DNA from: Streptomyces griseoaurantiacus
GTDB taxonomy: Bacteria > Actinomycetota > Actinomycetes > Streptomycetales > Streptomycetaceae
Length of the DNA stretch: 64,000 bases
Assembly: GCA_014656015.1 (NCBI GenBank)
Contig: BNBP01000029.1
Span: 17,370-81,369, forward strand
Reading direction: 5' to 3'
Below the pieces are notes generated by a model. That model had not been told where the DNA came from. It saw only the letters and a program-made list of their open reading frames with translations, and made no database searches. The translations under genes were made by a program, and so were the position numbers. This document shows positions 43,044 to 53,003 of the stretch, piece by piece. Numbering within the stretch: the stretch's first letter is position 1; each line of letters opens with the position of its first letter.

Positions 43044-43718
43044 TCAGCGCGCGGTCGGCCGTCCTGGTCCCCGGGGCGGCCGGGGCGCGCCGGACCCGCC
43101 CCTGCCGGGGGACCCGGCACCTCCGGGCCTCGCCGCCGAGCCGTTCCGGGCCGCCGCCGCGGTGGCCGTACGCCGTCGGCCGACGGCCCGTACGCCGACC
43201 AGCGCCGCCGCCACCGCCGTCCCCCCGTACAGCCAGCCCGCCTGGGTGGCGAGGGCGGTGATCAGGGCCATGAGCCGGCCCCCGAGCCCGCCGTCCCCGG
43301 GAACGGCGGGAAGCAGGCCGACCGCGAACGCGATGGGCGCCACCACGGGGGCCGTCAGCAGGTCGCCAGACCGGATCCAGAGCGCCGTCAGCGCGCACAC
43401 CGGCAGGAACAGCGCCCCGTACGCCGTCAGCGACCCCCCGAACAGCAGCCGGTCCAGGAACCCCAGCACCAGCATCACGGCCCCCGCGAACAGCCCGCCG
43501 CCGAGCCCGGTGAGCCGGGGGTTGGGCAGATGCCGGGCGCCCGCCGGCCGGGCAGGAGCCCCCGCGCCGGGAGCGGGCCGCCGCGCGGCGGCGGGGCGCA
43601 CTCCCGCGCCACGCCCGCGCGCGACGGGGGCCGGCGCGGGGCGCCGTCCGCCCCGAGGGGGCAGCGGCGCGCCGCGTCGCGGTCCGTACCGGGCAGACGG
43701 CGTCCTGTGTTGCTCCAC
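43044..43718 (-). CDS. DUF6542 membrane protein
   Basis: A 224-residue protein. A basic, Pro/Ala/Arg-rich N-terminus (1-65) precedes a four-helix membrane domain (about 68-185: LTGLGGGLFAGAVMLVLGFLDRLLFG, ALFLPVCALTALWIR, LLTAPVVAPIAFAVGLLPAV, LMALITALATQAGWLYGGTAVAAALV), then a Gly/Pro/Arg-rich tail. The pattern fits DUF6542, an actinobacterial domain of unknown role that is usually beside ychF. GTG 43718. Confidence 0.78.
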   Translation of the reverse strand: MEQHRTPSARYGPRRGAPLPPRGGRRPAPAPVARGRGAGVRPAAARRPAPGAGAPARPAGARHLPNPRLTGLGGGLFAGAVMLVLGFLDRLLFGGSLTAYGALFLPVCALTALWIRSGDLLTAPVVAPIAFAVGLLPAVPGDGGLGGRLMALITALATQAGWLYGGTAVAAALVGVRAVGRRRTATAAAARNGSAARPGGAGSPGRGGSGAPRPPRGPGRPTAR

Positions 43719-43942
43719 CGGACCAACTTAGGTCGGACAATGTGCCGAATGGCCCCACAGACACGCCGTCGCCGCGTCCTCGGCGCTGTGTTCGAGACGC
43801 CGCCGAGGGCGCCCGGCGGCACGCCGTAGACTGGTGGATCGGCCCGCACCGCACCCGCGCCAGGCCCCGCAGGACCGGGCCGGGGCCGCACGGGAGCGGC
43901 CACCGCTCCACCACCCCCTCCTCACGTACGGGAAGTCGCAAC

Positions 43943-45031
<1,089 letters not shown>

Positions 45032-45081
45032 CGGGTGACATATCGCCGCGTCGCTGATCCGGCAGCCATCCAGGTCGGAGA

Positions 45082-45116
45082 GGGTCCGGCTCTTCGGAGT
45101 CGGGCCCTTGGTTTTT
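45082..45116 (+). terminator. Rho-independent terminator of ychF
   Basis: An 11-bp stem with a TTCG tetraloop (GGGTCCGGCTC and GAGTCGGGCCC) followed by TTGGTTTTT, 50 bp after the stop. The T-run makes this one of the strongest terminators in the window. Confidence 0.9.
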
Positions 45117-45213
45117 CCCGTGCCGGGATCGCGCTGGGACGGGATGAGGGTGCCCGTGCCGGGATTCGGGCAGCGGTCTGCCCGATTCGAGAGTGGGTGG
45201 GAGGGGCTTCACT

Positions 45214-45246
45214 CACACGTCTTCTTCACGCTCCCGGGGACGTGTG
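45214..45246. promoter_or_regulatory. Inverted repeat upstream of the toxin-antitoxin pair
   Basis: CACACGTC (45214-45221) and GACGTGTG (45239-45246) are perfect 8-bp inverted arms 17 bp apart, about 50 bp before the antitoxin. They suit a dimer-of-dimers RHH antitoxin operator. Confidence 0.45.
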
Positions 45247-45293
45247 GATTCCGGCCGTAGCACTTTTCCTACTCGTTTGACACAATCGACGGC

Positions 45294-45578
45294 ATGGCTG
45301 AGACGACGTACAGCATCGGGGAAGGGCCGGCGACGCGGGTGAGCCTGTCGCTGCCGGAGGGGACCGCGGAGGCGATCCGGGCGCGGGTGGGGAAGCGCGA
45401 GTTCTCCGCGTTCATCGCCGAGGCGGTCGAGCGTGAGCTGCGGGGGCAGGTCCTGGACGAGTACCTGGCGGACTACGAGAGCCGCAAGGGGCCGGTCTCC
45501 GAGCCGGCTCGTCAACGGGCGCGGCAGGTCTTCGACGAGGCGTTCGCCGAGGAGGCCGAGTGGCCCGCCGCAGGCTGA
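45294..45578 (+). CDS. RHH-type antitoxin (VapB-like)
   Basis: A 94-residue acidic protein. The N-terminal half (TRVSLSLPEGTAEAIRARVGKREFSAFIAEAVERELR, about 14-50) fits a ribbon-helix-helix DNA-binding domain, and the C-terminal half is Glu/Arg-rich, as in toxin-binding tails. It overlaps the PIN-domain gene by 19 bp. There is almost no ribosome binding site and the upstream AT-rich TTGACACAAT patch is close, so the message could be leaderless. Confidence 0.82.
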   Translation: MAETTYSIGEGPATRVSLSLPEGTAEAIRARVGKREFSAFIAEAVERELRGQVLDEYLADYESRKGPVSEPARQRARQVFDEAFAEEAEWPAAG

Positions 45579-45973
45579 GTCACGAGGGGACGCTGGTCCT
45601 CGACAGTGAAGGACTCGCGAAGCTGCTTGCTGACGAGGAGCAGGTGGTGGCCCTGATCGCTGAGGCGCGGTCGCGCGGCATGGAGGTCGTGATCAGTGCG
45701 CTCACCATCATCGAGGCCGTCCACGCGCGTACGAACAAGTCCCGCCTGAACTGGGTGCTTTCCGGGCTGCGCGTCGTCCCGGTCGGTGACGAGGAGGCGC
45801 GAGCCGCCTCGAAGTTGCTGATGAACGCCGGCTTGCACGGACACAAGTACGCGATCGATGCGACCGTTGCCGAGGCCGCGTTGCGACAGCACCGCCCCGT
45901 GGTCATGCTGACTTCCGACATTGACGACATGGCCAAGCTGTGCGGTGAGCGGGTCCGGCTCGTGGCGGTGTGA
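45560..45973 (+). CDS. PIN-domain toxin (VapC-like RNase)
   Basis: A 137-residue PIN nuclease. The acidic active-site set is Asp15 (LVLDSEG), Glu52 (SALTIIEAVHA), Asp100 (YAIDATVAEAAL) and Asp120 (MLTSDIDDM), so it looks catalytically intact. VapC toxins cut tRNA or rRNA and are held by the cognate antitoxin. GTG 45560 lies inside the antitoxin gene, giving a coupled pair. The third-position GC is slightly lower than in neighbours, consistent with horizontal spread. Confidence 0.88.
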   Translation: MARRRLSHEGTLVLDSEGLAKLLADEEQVVALIAEARSRGMEVVISALTIIEAVHARTNKSRLNWVLSGLRVVPVGDEEARAASKLLMNAGLHGHKYAIDATVAEAALRQHRPVVMLTSDIDDMAKLCGERVRLVAV

Positions 45974-46086
45974 TTTCCCCTGCACCCCGATCGCGTCGAC
46001 GACCGCACCCCCCTTCGCCTCCCCCGGGGGCCGGGAAACCGGTGGTGGCAGGATGCGGGGTCGGTGGGCGAGGAGGGGCGGGGCGC

Positions 46087-48267
46087 GTGGGGCGGGGTGA
46101 GCGGGAGGTGGTCGCGCGGGGGGCGCGGCTGGGTGAGGCGGCGCGGGGGGTGGCCGGGGATCACCGGCGGGCCGTCGAGGCGGTGCGGGCGGCGCTGCGG
46201 CCGCTGCACGAGGAGGTCGTCGCACGGGAGCTGGGCACCATCCCCGTGGCCCGGCTGCAGGACGTCACCGAGGGGCGGCTGCGCCTCGGCGCCGTCGAGA
46301 AGAGCGGCCTGGACACGGTGGGCCGGGTGCGGGAGGCCGGGCCCTACCGGTTGCGGCAGATCCCCGGCGTCGGACAGCGGACCGTCGACCAGATCCTCGC
46401 CGCGGCCGCCCGGCTCGCCGAGGCCGTGGACGAGACCGCGGCCGTCCACATCGACGTGGACCGGCCCGAGCCCCGCACCACCGCGCTCGTCATGGCCCTG
46501 CACGTCCTGGTGGAGGCCGGGCCCGAGGGGCGGCGCGCGGTGGACCGGGCAGAGGATCTGGTCCGGCGCCTCGGCCCGCTCCTCGAAGCGGCCCGGCACG
46601 CCACCGGGGCGCTGCGGATGCTGCTGGCGGGCGCGGAGAAGCGGGAACGCGCCCTGGCCGCCGTCGCCGAACTGCGGTCGCTGGCCGAGGAGGCCGAACG
46701 GAACGGTCTGCACGAGTCCTTCGCGCAGACCTCGGTGGACCTGCTGCGGCCGCCGGACGAACTCGCCGCCTGGGCCGACTTCGAGCTGCGCTCCGCCGAG
46801 TACTACAGCCTGCTCGCCGAGATCTCCGGACGGGCTCCCGACGCGGCCGCCGCCGAGGGCTTCCTGCCCGAGGAGGTCGCCGCACGGGTGCGCGGCCTGC
46901 GCCTCGACGACTCGCAGCGGCGGGTCTCGCTGCGCGGCTACCAGGACTTCGGCGCCCGGTTCGCCCTCGCCCAGCGCAAGGTGGTGCTCGGCGACGAGAT
47001 GGGCCTGGGCAAGACCATCCAGGCGATCGCCGTGCTGGCCCACCTGGCCGCCCAGGGGGAAAAACGGTTCCTCGTCGTCTGCCCGGCGAGTGTCCTCGTC
47101 AACTGGACCCGCGAGATCGAGGCCCGCAGCGCCCTGCGCGTCACCGTGCTCCACGGCCCCGACCGCCAGGACGCCTTCGCCGACTGGAGGGAGCGGGGAG
47201 GCGTCGGCGTCACCACGTTCGAGGCGCTGCGCGGCTTCCCCGAGCCGGCGGCGGACGAGGTCGCCGCGCTCGTCGTCGACGAGGCGCACGCGGTGAAGAA
47301 CCCGGAGGCCAAACGGTCCCGCGCGGTCGCCCTGTGGGCCGGACGCTGCCCGCACGCGCTCTTCATGACCGGTACCCCGATGGAGAACCGGGTCGGTGAG
47401 TTCCGGAACCTGGTGCGGATGCTCGCCCCGGACGTCGCCGAGGCGCTCGGCGAAGGCGACGCCCTGGTCGGCTCGGTCGCCTTCCGCCGGGCCGTCGCCC
47501 CCGTCTACCTGCGCCGCAACCAGGAGGACGTGCTGACGGAACTGCCGAGCCTGCAGCAGACCGACGAGTGGGAGGAACTGAGCGCGGCGGACGAGGAGGC
47601 GTACCGGGAGGCCGTGCGGGCCGGCAACTTCATGGCGATGCGCCGGGCCGCGTACGCGCGCCCCGAGAAGTCCGCGAAGCTCGGCCGGCTGCGGGAGATC
47701 GTCGAGGAGGCCGGGGAGAACGGCCAGCGGACGGTGGTCTTCTCCTACTTCCGGGACGTCCTGGACGTGGTGCGGGACGCCCTCACGGCCCGACCGGGCG
47801 GCGGTGCCCCGGTGTTCGGGCCGCTGACCGGGAGCGTTCCGCCCGGGCGGCGGCAGCGGATCGTCGACGACTTCGCCGCGACGCCGGGACCGGCCGTGCT
47901 GCTGGCACAGATCCAGGCGGCGGGCGTCGGCCTCAACATGCAGGCCGCCTCCGTGGTCGTCCTGTGCGAACCGCAGATCAAGCCGACCCTGGAGCACCAG
48001 GCGGTGGCCCGGGCGCACCGCATGGGCCAGGTCCGGCCGGTCGGCGTGCACCGGCTGCTGGCCACCGGGGGAGTGGACGAGCGCCTGGTGCGGATGCTGG
48101 AGCGCAAGACCCGGCTGTTCGACGCCTACGCCCGGCGCAGCGCCGTGGCCGAGGCCACGCCGGACGCGGTCGACGTGTCCGACACGGAGCTGGCCCGGCG
48201 GATCGTCGAGGAGGAGCAGGTCCGGCTCGGCGTGGCGCAGGCGGGCCCGGCGGCGACGGCGGGGTGA
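46087..48267 (+). CDS. SNF2-family DEAD-like helicase/ATPase
   Basis: A 726-residue SWI2/SNF2 ATPase. An N-terminal helical region (about 1-270) includes a helix-hairpin-helix-like segment (RLRQIPGVGQRTVDQILAAAARL). The first RecA domain has Walker A GDEMGLGKTIQAI (about 300-312) and DEAH (about 397). The second has VVFSYFRDVLDVV, LLAQIQAAGVGLNMQAASVVVLCEP and AHRMGQVRPVGVHR. Probable DNA translocase in repair or remodelling. GTG 46087 follows GGAGGGG; starts upstream to 45970 are possible but overlap poor codon usage. Confidence 0.88.
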   Translation: MGRGEREVVARGARLGEAARGVAGDHRRAVEAVRAALRPLHEEVVARELGTIPVARLQDVTEGRLRLGAVEKSGLDTVGRVREAGPYRLRQIPGVGQRTVDQILAAAARLAEAVDETAAVHIDVDRPEPRTTALVMALHVLVEAGPEGRRAVDRAEDLVRRLGPLLEAARHATGALRMLLAGAEKRERALAAVAELRSLAEEAERNGLHESFAQTSVDLLRPPDELAAWADFELRSAEYYSLLAEISGRAPDAAAAEGFLPEEVAARVRGLRLDDSQRRVSLRGYQDFGARFALAQRKVVLGDEMGLGKTIQAIAVLAHLAAQGEKRFLVVCPASVLVNWTREIEARSALRVTVLHGPDRQDAFADWRERGGVGVTTFEALRGFPEPAADEVAALVVDEAHAVKNPEAKRSRAVALWAGRCPHALFMTGTPMENRVGEFRNLVRMLAPDVAEALGEGDALVGSVAFRRAVAPVYLRRNQEDVLTELPSLQQTDEWEELSAADEEAYREAVRAGNFMAMRRAAYARPEKSAKLGRLREIVEEAGENGQRTVVFSYFRDVLDVVRDALTARPGGGAPVFGPLTGSVPPGRRQRIVDDFAATPGPAVLLAQIQAAGVGLNMQAASVVVLCEPQIKPTLEHQAVARAHRMGQVRPVGVHRLLATGGVDERLVRMLERKTRLFDAYARRSAVAEATPDAVDVSDTELARRIVEEEQVRLGVAQAGPAATAG

Positions 48268-48442
48268 GGACGGGCGACGTCCGGCTGGACGGGCGGCCGG
48301 GTGGCGACGGGGGTGATGGCCGGGTGGGGGCGGGGGCGACCGCCGGAGCGGGAGTGGGCGCACCTCCACGCGCGCTCCCCTCGGCGTCCCCGCGTGCGCC
48401 CCTCGGCCTCCCCGCGCCGCTCACGCGAGGAGGTGCACGTCA

Positions 48443-48527
48443 CTCACGCGGGCCCGGCGCTCACGCGGGCCCGGCGCTCACGCGGGCCCGGCGCTCACGC
48501 GGGCCCGGAGCTCACGCGGGTCCGCCG
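48443..48527. repeat. Tandem repeat, 5 x 17 bp, at the end of the PAP2 gene
   Basis: Five units of CTCACGCGGGCCCGGCG (48443, 48460, 48477, 48494, 48511), the first three identical, then a partial sixth that contains the PAP2 stop codon. Each unit contains the palindrome CGGGCCCG, so the array may form hairpins and act as terminator for the convergent genes. Confidence 0.9.
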
Positions 48528-48528
48528 C

Positions 48529-50088
48529 TCACGCCGGCTCGGCCTGGGGCTCGCCGGGGCGCGGGTCCGGCAGCCGGGGCTTCCGGCTCGCGGGTTCCGC
48601 GGCGGGCGCCTCCGTGACGGCGGGTTCCGCGACGGGCACGGGCACCTCAGAGCCGGGGTTCTCCGAGCCGGGGTCCTCCGGGGCGGGTGCGCCCGCCGGC
48701 GGCGCATCCGTGGGGGCCACTTCCGTGAGGGGCGCCTCGGCGAGGGGGGCGTCCGCGAGAGGCGCCTCCGTGGCAGGCGGGTCCTCCCGCCACCGTCTCG
48801 TCGTCCACACGTAGTGGTGCACGACCGAGCCCATCGCGAGGAGCAGCAGGGGACCGTACAGCCACGGGTGTGCCGCGAGGTGCGTCGGCAGGTAGCGGTA
48901 CGCCGCCAGGAGCGCCAGGAAGACCACCGTGCCGTGCACGAGGAGCAGGCTCGCGGAGCGGTCCCAGCCGCGGCTGAGCGCGCGCATCCCCGCCTCGATG
49001 GTGAGCGCGAAGACGACACCGGCGACGAGGTCCGCGCCGTAGTGGTAGCCGAAGCCGAGGGTCGCGCTGAGGGTGGCCACCAGCCAGAAGGTGCCGGCGT
49101 ACCGCATGAGGCGGGAGCCCTCGCGGGTGTGGACGAACAGCGTGGTCGCCCACGCGGTGTGCAGGCTCGGCATGCAGTTGCGCGGGGTGATCCCGTCGAA
49201 CGGGATGGGGTGCGGCGTGCCGAGGGGCGGTGCGGTGTGCGGCCACAGGTCGGCCGTCGCCCACGCCCCGCCGTCGGGGCCGTAGGCGAAGACGGGACCG
49301 ACCACCGGGAAGATCATGTACACGGCCGGTCCCAGCATGCCGATGGCCAGGAAGGTGCGCACCAGGTGGTGCCGCGGGAACCGCCGCTCGGCCGCCACGT
49401 GCCGCAACTGGTACAGCGCCATGAGTGCGGCGGCGAGCGGGAGCTGGCCGTAGACGAGGCTCAGCAGGTGCTCACCGGCCGGTCCGCTCGCGTCGACGAT
49501 CCGGCCGGCCACCCAGGAGGGGTCGCCCAGCGCGTGGTCGGCGGTCGCCACGTACGGGTCGAGGACCTTCGGGCGGGCCTTGGAGGTGATGAGCAGCCAG
49601 GTGTCGCCCGCCAGGTGACCGGTCACCAGCAGCAGACCGAGCCCGGTGCCCTTCACCAGCAGCGCGCGCTCCCGGCCGGTGCGGCGGACCAGGCCGAGGA
49701 CCGCGCAGCCGAGGATCACCCACAGCGCGCCGTTGCCGAACTTCTGGTGGGCGTCGGCCAGCCACCGCACGAGGGCGAACACGAGGTCGATGCCGATCGC
49801 GCAGCTCACCGCGAGCAGCCGTTGCCGCCAGGTGAGCACCACCATCGTCAGCGCGAGACCGGCGTACAGCAGCGGTCCCGAGTGCGGGCTGAAGAGCAGC
49901 TCGCGGGACTCGTTGGTGAGCGGTCCCGAGGTGCCGTAGTGGCGCGCGGCGAACTCCATCGCGACGAGGAAGGCGAGGACCAGCGCCACCGCCACCGTCC
50001 ACTGCGTCACCCGCGGCCGGTGGGGGACGGTCGATGAGGGGGCGTCCTCGTCTCTTCGCCGGCCTATGTCTGTGGGTATGGAGTTCAC
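48529..50088 (-). CDS. PAP2 superfamily phosphatase/inositolphosphotransferase-like membrane protein
   Basis: A 519-residue membrane protein with an N-terminal helical region (about 28-180), then the PAP2_3 (Aur1/Ipt1-like) core. The conserved motifs are NCMPSLHTAW (PSxH) and FGYHYGADLVAG (H and D of the third motif), in a segment of about six helices (to residue 430). The last 85 residues are Ala/Pro/Glu-rich repeats (EAPLADAPLAEAPL), probably disordered. GTG 50088 is chosen on the family start; ATG 50181 is in frame upstream. It could act on prenyl- or glycerol-phosphates, or in phosphoinositol transfer. Confidence 0.85.
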   Translation of the reverse strand: MNSIPTDIGRRRDEDAPSSTVPHRPRVTQWTVAVALVLAFLVAMEFAARHYGTSGPLTNESRELLFSPHSGPLLYAGLALTMVVLTWRQRLLAVSCAIGIDLVFALVRWLADAHQKFGNGALWVILGCAVLGLVRRTGRERALLVKGTGLGLLLVTGHLAGDTWLLITSKARPKVLDPYVATADHALGDPSWVAGRIVDASGPAGEHLLSLVYGQLPLAAALMALYQLRHVAAERRFPRHHLVRTFLAIGMLGPAVYMIFPVVGPVFAYGPDGGAWATADLWPHTAPPLGTPHPIPFDGITPRNCMPSLHTAWATTLFVHTREGSRLMRYAGTFWLVATLSATLGFGYHYGADLVAGVVFALTIEAGMRALSRGWDRSASLLLVHGTVVFLALLAAYRYLPTHLAAHPWLYGPLLLLAMGSVVHHYVWTTRRWREDPPATEAPLADAPLAEAPLTEVAPTDAPPAGAPAPEDPGSENPGSEVPVPVAEPAVTEAPAAEPASRKPRLPDPRPGEPQAEPA

Positions 50089-50265
50089 GTGGTTGACCTG
50101 TTTATCCGGAAATGGGTGCGGGTAGGAGTGTGGACCGTCTATTGCCGGGACTGCACGGATTCCTGAGCAGAAGTCGGTCATTTGTGCGCGCGGTGAGTTC
50201 GAACATGCTACTTATCCACGAAGAGTGCTGTCGTGGGGCGTACGTTCCCCGAGGGGCGCGCGCTC

Positions 50266-50355
50266 CGGACGGGCCGCGCGCTCGCCACAGTCCGCACGCT
50301 GACGACAGGCCGCGCGCTCGCCACAGTCCGCACGCTCGCCACACGCCGCGCGCTC
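50266..50355. repeat. Tandem repeat, 5 x 18 bp
   Basis: On the minus strand, five 18-bp units with core GAGCG[TC]GCGG follow in perfect register (50338-50355, 50320-50337, 50302-50319, 50284-50301, 50266-50283), alternating between an A-type (ACTGTGGC) and C-type variant. It lies between the PAP2 and glycosyltransferase genes. Period 18 keeps a reading frame, but no gene is supported there. Confidence 0.9.
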
Positions 50356-50384
50356 CGGACGCGGCGGTGACCGCCGGCCCGTTC

Positions 50385-51611
50385 CTACCCCGCGACCGCC
50401 CGCCGTGCCGCCTCCCGGACCCGGGCCGCCGCGTGCTCCGGCAGATGGCGCGCGGCGTGCAGCCGGCCCCCCGCGGCGGCCAGTGCCGCGCGGCGGGCCC
50501 GGTCGGTCAGCAGCTCCGCGCAGGCGAGGGCCAGTCCGTCCGCGCCGTCGGCGAGGGCGAGGTGTTCCCCGGCGACGACGTCCAGCCCCTCCGCGCCGAT
50601 CGTCGTGCTGACCACCGGAACCCCGTGCGCGAAGGCCTCCAGGATCTTGATGCGGGTGCCGCTGCCCACCCGCAGCGGCACCACCACCAGATCGGCCGCC
50701 CGCAGATACGGGGCCATGCTCGGCACCATGCCCGTGACCTCCACGCACGGTCCCGCGAGCGCGGCGACCTCCGGAGCGGGTTTGCCCGCGAGGACGACCC
50801 TCGCCCCCGGCACCCGCGCGTGCAGCCGAGGCAGCACCTCACGGGTCAGCCAGGCGGCGGCGTCCGCGTTCGGCGGCCAGTCGAAGGAGCCCTGGAAGAG
50901 CAGGGTCGGCCGCCCGCCCGGGACGTGCTCCGGAGCGGGGGCCGGCGGCGGGGCCGGGCAGGTGTTGGGCACCACGACCGTGCGCTCCCCGCCCGGCCGC
51001 CCCGCCGCCAGCCGCTCCGCGTCGCGCCCGGCGGCGACCACGGTGACGTCCGCCTCCCGGGCCACCCTCCGGTGCACCCGCCCCCACCAGGCGATCGAGC
51101 GGCGGGCCTGCACCCGCTGCCACGGCGTGAGCGGCACGCCCCACACGCCCCGGCCGACCTCGCCCCAGCGCCGGATCAGCACGTCCTCGAAGTCGTCCAC
51201 GTCGACGACCGTGCGGCCGTGGAACCGGCCGCGCAGCGGCAGCCAGGCGCGCTCGCGGTTGAACCACACCAGGTCGTGGCCGGTGCCGGTGGCCCAACGG
51301 GGGAGCGCGTGCGCGAGCGCGCGCCGCTGGTGTCCGGCGTACGCGGCGGAGGGCCCGCGCGCGGTGATCCCCGCGAGGGCGCGCAGCCCGGCGTACGCCG
51401 GCACCGGCACCACCCCGGCACGGTGGAACCGCGCCGCCTCCTCCGGCGGCAGCACCGGTCCCGCCGCCCCCTCCGCCGCCTCCGGGGCGAGGAACAGTGC
51501 GTCCACCGGACCCAGTCCGGCGAGCGCACCGGTGACCAGGTCCATGCGCTGCACCGAGCCCTCCGCCGGGCGCCGGGGCAGGACGTCGCTCACGAACAGT
51601 GTGCGGATCAT
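50385..51611 (-). CDS. Glycosyltransferase family 4-type (GT-B)
   Basis: A 408-residue GT-B glycosyltransferase. The N-terminal acceptor domain (about 1-190) has DLVWFNRERAWLPL and VDVDDFEDVLIRRW. The C-terminal donor domain (about 225-390) has LFQGSFDWPPNADAAAWL, RVVLAGKPAPEV and the GT4 EX7E-like GSGTRIKILEAFAHGVPVVSTTIGAEGLDV. The donor sugar cannot be predicted. ATG 51611 overlaps the MATE stop (ATGA). Probably glycosylates the polyketide product or a carrier; inferred from operon position. Confidence 0.88.
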   Translation of the reverse strand: MIRTLFVSDVLPRRPAEGSVQRMDLVTGALAGLGPVDALFLAPEAAEGAAGPVLPPEEAARFHRAGVVPVPAYAGLRALAGITARGPSAAYAGHQRRALAHALPRWATGTGHDLVWFNRERAWLPLRGRFHGRTVVDVDDFEDVLIRRWGEVGRGVWGVPLTPWQRVQARRSIAWWGRVHRRVAREADVTVVAAGRDAERLAAGRPGGERTVVVPNTCPAPPPAPAPEHVPGGRPTLLFQGSFDWPPNADAAAWLTREVLPRLHARVPGARVVLAGKPAPEVAALAGPCVEVTGMVPSMAPYLRAADLVVVPLRVGSGTRIKILEAFAHGVPVVSTTIGAEGLDVVAGEHLALADGADGLALACAELLTDRARRAALAAAGGRLHAARHLPEHAAARVREAARRAVAG

Positions 51612-53002
51612 CGTTCCGCCCCGCTCTCCGCCCGGGCGACCCGCCCGGCGCCCGGCTGCCGCCGCCACCGGGGCCGGGCCACCGCGGGCCGCCCCCGCAC
51701 CGTCCGCCGCACGGCCGACAGGGTGTACGCCAGCCCGACGGCCCAGCCCAGCACCGTCGCCCACATGACCCCGTCCACCCCCCAGGCGTGCCCGAGCACG
51801 TACGACAGCGGCACCCGGACCACGCCCAGCGACAGCACCGTGCAGACCAGCGGGACCACGGCCCGCGTGATGCCGTTGAACCAGCCGTGCAGCACCACCG
51901 TCAGCGCGTAGGCCAGGAAGAAGGGGGCGGTGATGAGCAGGTACCGCTCGGTCACGGCCCGCGTTCCGGCGCTGCCGGAGAACAACGCGGCGATCGGCCC
52001 GCGGCAGGTGAGCAGCAGCACGGACACCCCCACCGCCAGCGCCCCGCCCAGCCACACCGAGCGGCGCACCCCCTCGCGGATGCGCGCGGTCAGGCCGGCG
52101 CCGCTGTTCTGCGCGGTGAACACCATCAGCGCGCCGGAGAGGTTGAGGAACAGGGCGGAGGTGAGCAGTTCGAGGCGGGAGACCACGGTCAGCGCCGCCA
52201 GCGCCTCCTCCCCGTACGGCGTGATGATCCACACCAGCGTCAGCACCCCGACACCGATCAGCAGGTACTGCACCGCCATCGGCGTCCCGATCCGCAGGCC
52301 CCGCGACAGCTCGGCGCGCACGGTGGCGGCCGAGACCGGCGGCCCGGGCGGCCTGCCGCGCCGCTCGGCCAGCAGACGGGTCAGCCCGATCGCGGCGGTG
52401 ACGGCGTTGGCGGCCACCACGGCGAGCGCGGCGCCCGCGAGGCCGAAGCCCCCCGGGCCCACGAACAGCCAGGCGAACAGTCCGTTCAGCGCGCTCGCCG
52501 TGATCATGAGCGAGGTGGCCCTGCGGGCGTCGCCGCGCCCGGTCAGGACCGCGCACACCGCGCCGAGCGCGTACACGGCGAGCATTCCCGAGCACAGCGT
52601 CACCACGAAGATGCGGGCCTCGCCGGCCACCTCGCCCCTCACCCCGGCCAGCGCCAGCAGCGGGGCCGCGCCCACCGCGGCGGCACCGGCGCACAGTGCG
52701 GACCAGGCCGCCGTGCACACCGCGAGCGCCAGCAGGGCGCTCGGATCGTCGCGCCGCCCGGCCCCGGCGAGCTGCCCGAGCCGGACCGCGAAGGCGCTCG
52801 ACACCCCGGTGAACAGCGAACTCAGGATCGAGTACAGCGGCTGTGCCGCGCCCATCGCCGCCAGGCCCGTGACGCCCACGTACCGGCCCACGACCGCGCT
52901 GTCGACCAGCAGGTAGGCCTGCTGGAGCAGGTTGGCCAGGGCCAGCGGGGCCGCGACCTGGACGATGCCGGTCAGGACCGGGCCCCGCGTCAGGTCCGGC
53001 AC
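51608..53002 (-). CDS. MATE family efflux transporter
   Basis: A 464-residue transporter with 12 hydrophobic segments in two bundles. MATE signatures are PLALANLLQQAYLLVDSAVVGRYVGVTGLAAMGAAQPLY near the N-terminus and GTPMAVQYLLIGVGVLTLV at the start of the second half. The C-terminal tail is basic. GTG 53002 lies one base after the PKS stop, and its own stop overlaps the glycosyltransferase start, so it is fully embedded in the cluster. It is the likely exporter of the product. Confidence 0.92.
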   Translation of the reverse strand: MPDLTRGPVLTGIVQVAAPLALANLLQQAYLLVDSAVVGRYVGVTGLAAMGAAQPLYSILSSLFTGVSSAFAVRLGQLAGAGRRDDPSALLALAVCTAAWSALCAGAAAVGAAPLLALAGVRGEVAGEARIFVVTLCSGMLAVYALGAVCAVLTGRGDARRATSLMITASALNGLFAWLFVGPGGFGLAGAALAVVAANAVTAAIGLTRLLAERRGRPPGPPVSAATVRAELSRGLRIGTPMAVQYLLIGVGVLTLVWIITPYGEEALAALTVVSRLELLTSALFLNLSGALMVFTAQNSGAGLTARIREGVRRSVWLGGALAVGVSVLLLTCRGPIAALFSGSAGTRAVTERYLLITAPFFLAYALTVVLHGWFNGITRAVVPLVCTVLSLGVVRVPLSYVLGHAWGVDGVMWATVLGWAVGLAYTLSAVRRTVRGRPAVARPRWRRQPGAGRVARAESGAER

Positions 53003-53003
53003 G

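Noticed and set aside
48443..50355. CRISPR-like arrays at 48.4 and 50.3 kb
   Set aside because: Both are simple tandem repeats of 17 and 18 bp without spacers.
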